Source: JANPCX01 sp031431125 (GTDB lineage Bacteria > Pseudomonadota > Gammaproteobacteria > Burkholderiales > Burkholderiaceae_C). Taken from it: a stretch of DNA of 33,678 bases. The notes beneath the pieces were generated by a model that was not told the DNA's origin, did no database searches, and saw nothing but the letters and a program-made list of their open reading frames with translations. Position 1 is the stretch's first letter, and each line of letters opens with the position of its first letter. This document shows positions 1 to 6,845 of this stretch, one piece after another. Position numbers and translations under genes: made by a program. The stretch lies in assembly GCA_031431125.1 (NCBI GenBank), contig JANPCX010000065.1, positions 1 to 33,678 of the forward strand. The letters are read 5' to 3'.

Positions 1-88
1 AGAAAGGGGGGGGGGCCTGCGGCGCCCTGGCAGGGGCCTTGAGGGCATAAAAAAACAGACAACAGAACACGCCAAAAATGAACCGCGT

Positions 89-134
89 AAAGCGGACAAT
101 CTACTTGCTACAAAAGCGGACAGTTCTATTTGCT
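89..134. repeat. Tandem direct repeats resembling an IS terminus
   Basis: Two nearly identical units lie side by side. One is at 89-109 and one at 113-134; both read AAAGCGGACA, then a short variable stretch, then CTA(C/T)TTGCT. Repeated copies of a short sequence near each terminus are typical of IS21-family elements, so this may be the outer end of an IS whose body lies left of the window. No transposase can be read in the first 88 bases, and the exact IS boundary is not visible. It probably falls between about 135 and the dsbA stop at 157. A run of ten G at 6-15 precedes it. The family assignment is an inference. Confidence 0.4.
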
Positions 135-156
135 CTCAACAAGAAAATCGCGCCGG

Positions 157-816
157 TCAGCTCTTTTTTCTGCTCAGAGCGATGAGCGCATCCGCCACCA
201 ACAAGGACCGCTCAGGCGAGCGCGCGATGGTGCCCGAGGTCCAATAGCGCCCTTGAATGCCCATGGCGGGGACCCCGTCAATCCGGTAGGCCTCGGCCAA
301 TTTCCGGGCTTGAGTGGCTTTGGTGTTGACGCCAAAGGAGTTGTAGGCGTCGCTGAACTTGGCCGCATCCACCCCATTCTTGCCCATGAAAGCAGCAATT
401 TCGGGCAATTTGTCGAGTTTGGCGCGCTCCACATGGATGGCATAGAACACTTTGCGGTGCATGGTGCTGACCAGTCCCATTGCCTCCAAGGCGTAGAAGA
501 TTTTCTGGTGAGGGCCAAAGGTTTCTTCCCGGAAGGCCACAGGAACCCGTCTGAAAGCGACATCGTCAGGCAATTTCTTGGCCCAGGCTTCGAGCAACGA
601 TTCAAAGGAATTGCAGTGGGGGCAGCCATACCAAAAGAACTCCAGCACCTCAATCTTGCCTGTGGCAGGCAAGGGCAAGGGCTGGCTGAGGCGAATGTAG
701 TCCTTGCCTTCAACAAAACCCGCCGGGGCCGGGGCCTGGGCCGTGGCGACCGCGGGCAACAGGCCAGCACCCAAGCTCAAGCCCAGCAGTTGGTTGGAAA
801 AAGCACGACGTTTCAT
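157..816 (-). CDS. dsbA: Thiol:disulfide interchange protein DsbA
   Basis: Periplasmic oxidase that introduces disulfide bonds into exported proteins and is recharged by DsbB. The 219-residue product starts with a signal peptide (about residues 1-28, ending in ATAQA) that carries two arginines (KRRAF), so it may have Tat-like character. The thioredoxin fold holds the active site FWYGCPHC with C65 and C68, and the cis-proline loop is seen as DGVPAMG. The length fits the family. The ATG at 816 is chosen because it begins the signal peptide and has GAGGA about 8 bases upstream; an upstream in-frame extension to 885 looks non-coding. It is the last gene of the argS / SPOR cluster, separated from the SPOR gene by a large palindrome. 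IS-like repeats end just after its stop, yet the C-terminus appears intact. Confidence 0.93.
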   Translation of the reverse strand: MKRRAFSNQLLGLSLGAGLLPAVATAQAPAPAGFVEGKDYIRLSQPLPLPATGKIEVLEFFWYGCPHCNSFESLLEAWAKKLPDDVAFRRVPVAFREETFGPHQKIFYALEAMGLVSTMHRKVFYAIHVERAKLDKLPEIAAFMGKNGVDAAKFSDAYNSFGVNTKATQARKLAEAYRIDGVPAMGIQGRYWTSGTIARSPERSLLVADALIALSRKKS

Positions 817-923
817 GAAGACATCCTCTGTGTGGCTGCAATCGCAGCGGAGACTGACTCGTTGGAACAAACAAAGTTCACCCAATATGTCGTTGACGGG
901 GTGTAGCTTTGAGCTGGAAGTCT

Positions 924-1085
924 AGTGTGGTGTTGCACTCTTGATGGAACAAATAAAATCGATGCGTTTTGGGTCAGGGCAAGGCGCAAACCACAGCGAT
1001 ACCCAGTGGTATCGCGAGGATTTGCAACGCGGCCATGGCCCAAAAGGCGCGTTTTTATGTTCCAGATAGAGTGCAACACCACACT
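924..1085. repeat. 162-bp near-perfect palindrome (MITE-like or giant hairpin)
   Basis: The ends form a perfect 18-bp inverted repeat: AGTGTGGTGTTGCACTCT at 924-941 and its reverse complement at 1068-1085. Pairing continues inward imperfectly: TGGAACA matches on both arms, then A-rich and GCG-TTTTGGG blocks. It closes with a perfect inner stem GCGATACC (996-1003), loop CAGT and GGTATCGC (1008-1015). The whole gap between the SPOR gene and dsbA is therefore one long foldback. It could be a miniature inverted-repeat element, a transcription attenuator between the two genes, or both. No target-site duplication is obvious, and it holds no credible ORF. Confidence 0.8.
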
Positions 1086-1100
1086 GGGGCCATGCGCCCA

Positions 1101-1736
1101 CTATTTCTGTACCCGAACCAAAGCGGCTTCTACCCCCGCACCCTCGAGACTGGTTTTGGAAGCGTCGGCTTGTTCTTTGGCGTTGTAGGGGCCCACCCGA
1201 ACGCGGTAGACCGTCCGCCCCGCTTGTTCGCGTTCGGTGATCTTGGCGTCAAAACCCAGCATGGCCAATCGGGCCCGCTGTTGTTCTGCGTCCTCGGTGC
1301 GGGCATAAGCACCGGCTTGAACAAAGTAGGCCATGCCATCGCCGGTCGCTTTGGCTGCGGAGGTTTCAGTCGGCGCCTTAGACGCGGCAGCGCTGGATGC
1401 AGCATCGGTCACCGCTTCCGCGCTGGTAGGTGCGGAAGCAGCTGCCTTGCCTTTGGCTGGCTCCGCAGCACTGGCGGCGGCCTCAGTCTCTTTGCCCACC
1501 GAGCCGCTGGCTGCGGTGGTTGCTCGCGGGCTCTTTCCAGCCAGCGGTGCGTTGGGGTCCCAGTTCTTGTTGCGCTCGGCCTCTAAGGCATCTTGGTCTG
1601 CGGTGCGCTGCGGCACTTTGTTGACAAAGGGCACAGGCACCTTGGTCACATACAAAGCCACGCCCAAGGCCAATGACAAACCAATGAGCAAGCCCACGAT
1701 CATGCCCATCAAAAACCCGCCGCCTTGCTTCTTCAT
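1101..1736 (-). CDS. SPOR-domain cell-envelope protein (FtsN-like)
   Basis: This 211-residue protein is a likely peptidoglycan-binding inner-membrane protein. A short cytoplasmic start (MKKQGG) is followed by one membrane segment at about residues 8-30 (GMIVGLLIGLSLALGVALYV). Next comes a low-complexity Ala/Ser/Lys-rich periplasmic linker at about 60-132. A C-terminal SPOR domain follows from about 135 (YFVQAGAYARTEDAEQQRA, then YRVRVGPY). SPOR domains bind septal glycan strands lacking stem peptides. The architecture matches FtsN and the SPOR proteins that sit next to argS in Burkholderiales. It lies 50 bases downstream of argS on the same strand and is probably co-transcribed. Whether it is the true division protein FtsN cannot be decided from the sequence. 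Confidence 0.85.
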   Translation of the reverse strand: MKKQGGGFLMGMIVGLLIGLSLALGVALYVTKVPVPFVNKVPQRTADQDALEAERNKNWDPNAPLAGKSPRATTAASGSVGKETEAAASAAEPAKGKAAASAPTSAEAVTDAASSAAASKAPTETSAAKATGDGMAYFVQAGAYARTEDAEQQRARLAMLGFDAKITEREQAGRTVYRVRVGPYNAKEQADASKTSLEGAGVEAALVRVQK

Positions 1737-1786
1737 GCGTTTTGCTCTGTTTGCTGTGGATTGGGAGAATGAACTGCGGTGACGTT

Positions 1787-3484
1787 TTACATCGACTCAG
1801 GTGCCTGCACACCCAGCAGGGTCAGGCCGTTGCGCAGAACTTGTCGCGTGGCACCCAAGAGGGCGAGGCGGGCTTGGGTCAGTGCCGCATCATCAAGCAA
1901 AAACCGCTCGGCAGCGTAGTAGCTGTGAAAAGCAGCGCCGAGCTCGCGCAGATAAAACGCCACATCGTGCGGGGCCAAGCCCTGGGCCGCCCCGCGCAGC
2001 ATGTCGGGGTACTCAGCCAACTTCAGCATCAAGGCCGACTCGCTTGGCGCGGTGAGCAGAGCCAGATTAGCTTCAGGCAACTGGGCCATCTGCCCGCCAT
2101 GTTCGCTCACCCAATCGCGCAGCACCTTGCTCAATCGGGCATGGGCGTACTGCACATAAAAAACCGGGTTCTCATCGTTTTGCTTCAAAGCCAAATCGAC
2201 ATCAAAAACAAACTCGGTGTCAGCTTTGCGGCTGATGAGAAAGAAACGAACCGCGTCTTTGCTGGTCCACTCGATCAGGTCGCGCAGGGTTACGTAGCTG
2301 CCGGCGCGCTTGGAAATTTTCACTTCGGTCCCGCCGCGCATTACGGTGACCATCTTATGCAACACGTAGTCGGGGTAGCCTCTGGGGATACCTACCCCTG
2401 TCGCCTGCAGCCCAGCACGCACCCTGGCGATGGTGCCGTGGTGGTCACTGCCCTGGATGTTGATGGCTTGTTGGTAGCCACGCTCGAACTTGCGCACGTG
2501 GTAGGCCACATCGGGCACAAAGTAGGTGTAGCTGCCGTCGGACTTGCGCATGACGCGGTCTTTGTCGTCGCCATACTCGGTTGAGCGCAGCCACAGTGCA
2601 CCGTCTTGTTCGTAGGTTTTCCCGGCGTCCTTCAAACGCTGAACAGCGGTGTCCACGCGGCCGTCGGCATACAGGCTGGACTCCAAAAAGTAGTGGTCAA
2701 AACGGACACCAAATGCCTTGAGATCCAGGTCTTGCTCGTGGCGCAAATAAGCGACAGCGAATTGGCGTATGCCGTCCGCGTCGTTCACATCACCCGAGGC
2801 GGTGAACTCGCGGTCGTCAGCGCGGACGGTCTTTTTGTCTGAAAAGTCTTGTGCGATGTCGGCGATGTAGTCGCCGTTGTAGGCGTTTTCTGGCCAACCT
2901 TCGTCGCCAGGCTTGAAACCCGACAAACGGGCCTGCACCGACGCGGTCAGCGTGGCGATTTGCACCCCGGCGTCGTTGTAATAAAACTCTCGCACCACCT
3001 CATGGCCTTGGGTGGCGAGCAAATTGCAAATCGAGTCGCCCAGCGCCGCTTGTCGGCCGTGGCCGACGTGCAAAGGGCCGGTTGGGTTGGCCGATACGAA
3101 CTCCACCAGCACTTTTTGCTCTGTGGGCGCTTGTTGACCAAAGTGCGGTCCGGCTGCCAGCACTTCACTGACAACGGCCTGTTTGGCCTGCGGATTCAGC
3201 CGCAAGTTGATGAAACCAGGTCCGGCGATCTCCATAGCCTGCACCCAACGGGTCACAGCGGCTTGGGCATTCAATGCTGTGAGCAGCATTTGTGCAATGT
3301 CGCGCGGATTTTTCTTTTGCGCTTTGGCCAATGGCATTGCGGCCGTACAGGCCAAATCGCCATGGGATGCCTGCTTGGGCAGTTCAAACGCGGCCGTCGT
3401 TAGTCCCGAGGCCAAAGCGCCGGGTGAAACCTGTTCAATGGCCAACCCCAACGCGGCCAGCAGTTCTTGTTTAGCTTGGATCAT
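1787..3484 (-). CDS. argS: Arginyl-tRNA synthetase
   Basis: Class I aminoacyl-tRNA synthetase that attaches arginine to tRNA-Arg in the cytoplasm. The 565-residue length is normal. The order of parts fits the family: an N-terminal Add1 domain (about 1-115), then the catalytic core with SANPTGPLHVGHGR carrying the HIGH-type signature at residues 139-142. The KMSKS-like loop is KISKRAG, preceded by VMRGGTEV. A helical anticodon-binding DALR domain at the C-terminus contains YVQYAHARL and ends in LTLLGV. The ATG at 3484 begins MIQAKQELL. The start overlaps the end of a small upstream ORF by 14 bases, which suggests translational coupling if that ORF is real. SPOR and dsbA genes follow on the same strand. 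Confidence 0.97.
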   Translation of the reverse strand: MIQAKQELLAALGLAIEQVSPGALASGLTTAAFELPKQASHGDLACTAAMPLAKAQKKNPRDIAQMLLTALNAQAAVTRWVQAMEIAGPGFINLRLNPQAKQAVVSEVLAAGPHFGQQAPTEQKVLVEFVSANPTGPLHVGHGRQAALGDSICNLLATQGHEVVREFYYNDAGVQIATLTASVQARLSGFKPGDEGWPENAYNGDYIADIAQDFSDKKTVRADDREFTASGDVNDADGIRQFAVAYLRHEQDLDLKAFGVRFDHYFLESSLYADGRVDTAVQRLKDAGKTYEQDGALWLRSTEYGDDKDRVMRKSDGSYTYFVPDVAYHVRKFERGYQQAINIQGSDHHGTIARVRAGLQATGVGIPRGYPDYVLHKMVTVMRGGTEVKISKRAGSYVTLRDLIEWTSKDAVRFFLISRKADTEFVFDVDLALKQNDENPVFYVQYAHARLSKVLRDWVSEHGGQMAQLPEANLALLTAPSESALMLKLAEYPDMLRGAAQGLAPHDVAFYLRELGAAFHSYYAAERFLLDDAALTQARLALLGATRQVLRNGLTLLGVQAPESM

Positions 3485-3785
3485 GGGGGAATTCTAAGTT
3501 GGCCCTCATGAAGCGCTCGACGCAACCGCGCAAATTAGAAGCATCTTGATACCAAGGAATGGCATCATCCAATTGAAAGAAGTTGCTGCGGGCGTTATGG
3601 TCTGCGCTTATTCTCAAAGTGGTCACCCTCTGGACACTCACCTTGCCCTCCTCCACCAAGCCACCGGCCTCCACCTCTTCCAGGTCGCGCTCGCGAACCA
3701 GCAGCACGGGCACCTTCACCTCGGGTGAGACGGGCCGCTCGGGAGCCAATGTGGGTGTGCTGGCGTCCAGCACCGGGCATCCCAT
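3471..3785 (-). CDS. Small hypothetical protein upstream of argS
   Basis: Not recognised. This open frame of 104 residues ends inside the argS start, with a 14-base overlap. The part from about residue 23 onward looks protein-like: a hydrophobic start (VKVPVLLV), an acidic helix-like stretch (RERDLEEVEAGGLVEEG), then NFFQLDDAIPWYQDASNL and RGCVERFMRANL. Codon third positions are GC-rich as in neighbouring genes, and no better frame covers 3485-3780 on either strand. The start is uncertain. The ATG at 3785 lies in the same CCATGG as the proposed start of the kinase on the other strand, and a GTG at 3719 would avoid that clash. Neither has a good ribosome-binding site. It may be a small regulator or a chance frame. 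Confidence 0.45.
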   Translation of the reverse strand: MGCPVLDASTPTLAPERPVSPEVKVPVLLVRERDLEEVEAGGLVEEGKVSVQRVTTLRISADHNARSNFFQLDDAIPWYQDASNLRGCVERFMRANLEFPHDPS

Positions 3786-5139
3786 GGGCGATACGCCTGC
3801 AAACAGGCCGACTGAATCCGACGCTGGCTTGCCCGCACAAATTGGCAAGTACCGGGTGTTGCGCAAATTGGGCGAGGGCGCCACCAGCGAAGTTTTCCTT
3901 TGCCACGACGACTTCAATGGCCGTGATGTGGCGATCAAACGGGTGCGGCCCTCGGCCTTGGCCGACGCGCAAGAAGACCATTTCTCTGCGCGATTCTTCG
4001 CCGCCGAGGCCGCTTTGGTCGGTCGTTTGCAACACCCGAACGTGGTGCAGATTTTGGATGCGGTGGAAGACCCCGCATCGCCCTATTTGGTGATGGAGTA
4101 CGTGGCCGGGGCCACGCTGCGACCCTACTGCCGCGCAGACCAACTGCTGTCGCTGGAGTTGATCGTTGAAATTGGCTTTAAATGCGCCATGGCCTTGGGT
4201 TATATGTACCGCCAAGGCCTGATCCACCGTGACGTCAAACCGGCCAATTTGCTGGTGGTGCTGAACAACGGGGCCATCACCGATGTGAAAGTATCGGACT
4301 TCGGCAGCGTGCTCAATTTGGCTGCTGAAGTGACCCAGGTACACCGCGTCGGATCACTGGCCTATATGTCGCCGGAGCAACTCGACGGTGCCACGCTCGA
4401 TGCGCGGGCCGACATGTACTCACTGGGTGCCGTGCTCTACCACTTGATCGCCGGCAGACCGCCGTTCGACGGCCATGTGCACTCGGCCATGATGCACCAG
4501 ATTTACAACGTGGTGCCTGCGCCACTCACCGCATTGCGCCCTGATTTGGCGCCAGCGTTCGATGGTGTCATTCAACGCGCCTTGTTCAAAAACCCAGCCG
4601 ACCGTTACACCGACTGGAACGAATTTGCGCAGGCCCTGTCCAGCCTCATTTCCGCGCAATTGGTGCCACGCGGCCAGTTGCAAGGCGTGCTCGATTCCGA
4701 ACGTTTCAACTTGCTGCGCAGCCTCGATTTCTTCGCCACCTTTGGTGACGTGGAACTGTGGGAAGTCGTGCACCGCGCCAAATGGCAACGCTTTAATTTT
4801 GGTCATGCGCTGTTCCGCAAAGGCGAGGAAGGCACCACCTTTCACATCATGGCCCAGGGGGAAGTCGAGGTGTTCCGCGATGGCACCCGGGTGGCACTGC
4901 TTGGCGCGGGCACCTCGGTGGGTGAGATGGCTTACCTCGCACCCAGCCCCGAGCTGCGTCGGCACAGCACCGACGTCATCGTGACCAAAGCGGCGACCAC
5001 GCTGTCTTTCGTGCCCGAGACGCTGCGCCAGGTCAGCGCCAACTGCCGTCACCGCTTTGACGAAGCCTTCATTCGTGTGCTGGTGCGCCGCCTGCACGTG
5101 GCGCATGAAACCTTGGCACACCCGCGTCGCATCATGTGA
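3784..5139 (+). CDS. Ser/Thr protein kinase with C-terminal cyclic-nucleotide-binding-like domain
   Basis: A eukaryotic-like (Hanks-type) kinase of 451 residues. The N-terminal catalytic domain (about 23-290) has the glycine loop LGEGATSEVF, the ATP lysine in AIK (K52), catalytic HRDVKPAN (148-155), the DFG metal site (172-174) and SPEQLDG of the activation segment. From about 315 a second domain reads FNFGHALFRKGEEGTTFHIMAQGEVEVF ... GEMAYLAPS. This is the beta-roll pattern of CRP/cNMP-binding domains, so kinase activity may be gated by a nucleotide or another small ligand. No transmembrane helix is seen, so it is likely cytosolic. The start is chosen at MGDTPANRP, about 20 residues before the kinase fold; GTG 3751 is an alternative. 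It diverges from the argS cluster. Confidence 0.88.
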   Translation: MGDTPANRPTESDAGLPAQIGKYRVLRKLGEGATSEVFLCHDDFNGRDVAIKRVRPSALADAQEDHFSARFFAAEAALVGRLQHPNVVQILDAVEDPASPYLVMEYVAGATLRPYCRADQLLSLELIVEIGFKCAMALGYMYRQGLIHRDVKPANLLVVLNNGAITDVKVSDFGSVLNLAAEVTQVHRVGSLAYMSPEQLDGATLDARADMYSLGAVLYHLIAGRPPFDGHVHSAMMHQIYNVVPAPLTALRPDLAPAFDGVIQRALFKNPADRYTDWNEFAQALSSLISAQLVPRGQLQGVLDSERFNLLRSLDFFATFGDVELWEVVHRAKWQRFNFGHALFRKGEEGTTFHIMAQGEVEVFRDGTRVALLGAGTSVGEMAYLAPSPELRRHSTDVIVTKAATTLSFVPETLRQVSANCRHRFDEAFIRVLVRRLHVAHETLAHPRRIM

Positions 5140-5266
5140 CGTCATGGATGTCAGCCAGAATAGCCTGGCCTGCGTTATGGGGCGGTGCTCACTGATTCAT
5201 GCTCGTCACAACGCAGCTTGTGATCACCACACTCACACAACCATCCAATTCACCCGAGGAAACACC

Positions 5267-5680
5267 ATGAAGAACCTGATGCTTGCCGTGTCTTTGTCCC
5301 TGGCCGCCATGGCTTTCTCTGTCCCCGCACATGCCAAGAACGCGGCGTGTGACGCCACCGTTGCCGAGAAAAAACTGGCCGGTGCTGCTAAGGAGAGTTT
5401 CCTCAAGAAATGTGAGGCTGATGCCATGGCCGCCGCGCCCGCCGCTGCTGCCCCCGCCGCCAGTGCTGCTGCACCCATGATGGGCGCCAGTTGTGAAGCC
5501 AAAGCCGCCGAGAAAAAACTCGCTGGTGCCGCCAAAAACAGCTTTGTGACCAAGTGCGAGAAAGACACGAAGGGCGGCTCGGCCCAAGCCACCTGTGAAG
5601 CCTCGGCTGCAGAGAAAAAACTCGCTGGTGCCGCTAAAAACAGCCACATCAAGAAATGCGTGGCTGACGCGGCCAAGTAA
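5267..5680 (+). CDS. PsiF-repeat secreted protein (three repeats)
   Basis: A 137-residue exported protein with a signal peptide (about residues 1-22, ending in VPAHA). Three copies of a roughly 24-residue PsiF-type repeat follow. Each copy has the pattern C-x-A-x-x-AEKKLAGAAK-(E/N)S-x-x-x-KC, so each carries two cysteines about 20 residues apart. Repeats 1 and 2 are separated by an Ala/Pro-rich linker (AAAPAAAAPAASAAAP). E. coli PsiF is phosphate-starvation inducible and its function is unknown; no convincing Pho box is visible upstream here. The ATG at 5267 has GAGGA 6 bases upstream. A bidirectional terminator follows. The cysteine pairs suggest intra-repeat disulfides in the periplasm, which is an inference. 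Confidence 0.85.
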   Translation: MKNLMLAVSLSLAAMAFSVPAHAKNAACDATVAEKKLAGAAKESFLKKCEADAMAAAPAAAAPAASAAAPMMGASCEAKAAEKKLAGAAKNSFVTKCEKDTKGGSAQATCEASAAEKKLAGAAKNSHIKKCVADAAK

Positions 5681-5696
5681 AACTACTTCGGCATCA

Positions 5697-5728
5697 ACAA
5701 AAGCCGGCCCTCGGGTCGGCTTTTTGTT
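5697..5728. terminator. Bidirectional Rho-independent terminator
   Basis: The stem AAAAGCCG-GCCC pairs with GGT-CGGCTTTT across a TCG loop and is followed by T-rich sequence on the plus strand. The reverse strand also ends in a T-run. It lies between the converging PsiF-like gene and LysR gene and can serve both. Confidence 0.85.
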
Positions 5729-5746
5729 GCCTACGGCGAAACCTGT

Positions 5747-6658
5747 TCAGGCCTCGCCCACCCAATAACGCGCCTCGCCATACGTCTGTTTCAAGAAGTC
5801 AATCCACAAACGCACACGCAGTGGCAGGTGTTTGCGCTGCGGAAACACCGCGTATATGCCGTTGGAAGGGGCGCTGAAGTCATCGAGCACGCTCACCAGC
5901 AAACCTGCTTTGACTTCCCGTTCCACCTCCCAAGTCGAACGCCAGGCGATCCCCAGGCCGTCCACACACCAGTCATGCAACACCTGGCCATCGCTGCAGT
6001 TGAGGCGACCGCTGGGTCGCAGGTGCGTCACCACCCCTTCCACTTCGAAGGCCCATCCGCGGGTTTGGCTGGCTTCGCTGGACAAGGTCAGGCATTCATG
6101 GCGCATCAGTTCTTGCGGAAGTTTGGGGGTGCCAGCGCGCTTGAGGTAACTTGGCGCCGCCACACACAGGCGACGGTTATCGGCCAGGCGAACACTCACC
6201 AGGCTGGAGTCTGGCAAATCGCCGACACGCACGGCGCAGTCGAAACTCTCATTGACGATGTCAACCACCCTGTCGGAGAGGTTCAACGAAATGCTCACAT
6301 CAGGGTGCAAGGCCAGGAATTTCGGCACCAAGGGCGCGACATGGCGGCGGCCAAAGCCGGCCGGAGCCGTCACTCGTAAGTAACCACTGGCTTTCACACC
6401 CCCCGCACTGACGCTGGCTTCGGCGTTGCTGAGATCGGCCAGCAAACGCTGGCAATCTTCCAAGAACGCACTGCCTTCATGGGTGAGGGTGATCTTTCGC
6501 GTGGTGCGCACCAAGAGCTTGACGCCCAAACGTTCTTCCAGCGCATCAATGCGTCGGCCAATGACAGCCGGTGCAACCCCTTCGGCCATCGCCGAGGCGG
6601 TGAGGCTGCCTTTGGTGGCCACGGCCACAAAGGACTCCAGTTGTTTGAGTTTGTCCAT
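5747..6658 (-). CDS. LysR-family transcriptional regulator
   Basis: A 303-residue DNA-binding regulator. The N-terminal winged helix-turn-helix spans about residues 1-60 (LKQLESFVAVATKGSLTASAMAEGVAPAVIGRRIDALEERLGVKLL). The effector-binding periplasmic-protein-like domain follows from about 90 (GYLRVTAPAGFGRRHVAP ... FLALHPDVSISL). The ATG at 6658 has GAGG about 9 bases upstream. It is divergent from the malate synthase gene with 187 bases between them. LysR regulators commonly control the divergent neighbour, so it is a candidate regulator of aceB in response to an acetate or glyoxylate-pathway metabolite. The ligand cannot be read from the sequence. Confidence 0.93.
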   Translation of the reverse strand: MDKLKQLESFVAVATKGSLTASAMAEGVAPAVIGRRIDALEERLGVKLLVRTTRKITLTHEGSAFLEDCQRLLADLSNAEASVSAGGVKASGYLRVTAPAGFGRRHVAPLVPKFLALHPDVSISLNLSDRVVDIVNESFDCAVRVGDLPDSSLVSVRLADNRRLCVAAPSYLKRAGTPKLPQELMRHECLTLSSEASQTRGWAFEVEGVVTHLRPSGRLNCSDGQVLHDWCVDGLGIAWRSTWEVEREVKAGLLVSVLDDFSAPSNGIYAVFPQRKHLPLRVRLWIDFLKQTYGEARYWVGEA

Positions 6659-6845
6659 TTCCGGTCACCTCGCCCTTGATTGCACGCAAAAAAGACACAA
6701 ATCAATCGCAAAACATCTACTTAATGCCTTGTGAAGTATGCAATAAATTCAAGTCACTGCGCACCTTGGCACCATTCGCGTCGTTTTTGCACTGCATCAT
6801 TAAAGTGCTGGTACACCCTGTTTTGATTGGCAACGGAGAAACCCC

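Noticed and set aside
130..906. Long plus-strand frame of 258 codons antisense to dsbA
   Set aside because: Composition is His/Gln/Gly-rich as is typical of the shadow of a GC-rich gene; the dsbA frame has the CPHC motif and signal peptide.
5140..5266. Possible Pho box upstream of the PsiF-like gene
   Set aside because: Only weak matches to the CTGTCAT direct-repeat pattern were seen; not strong enough to call.
6659..6845. T-N11-A LysR boxes and promoter hexamers between LysR and aceB
   Set aside because: Several partial matches exist but none stands out, so no specific site was called.
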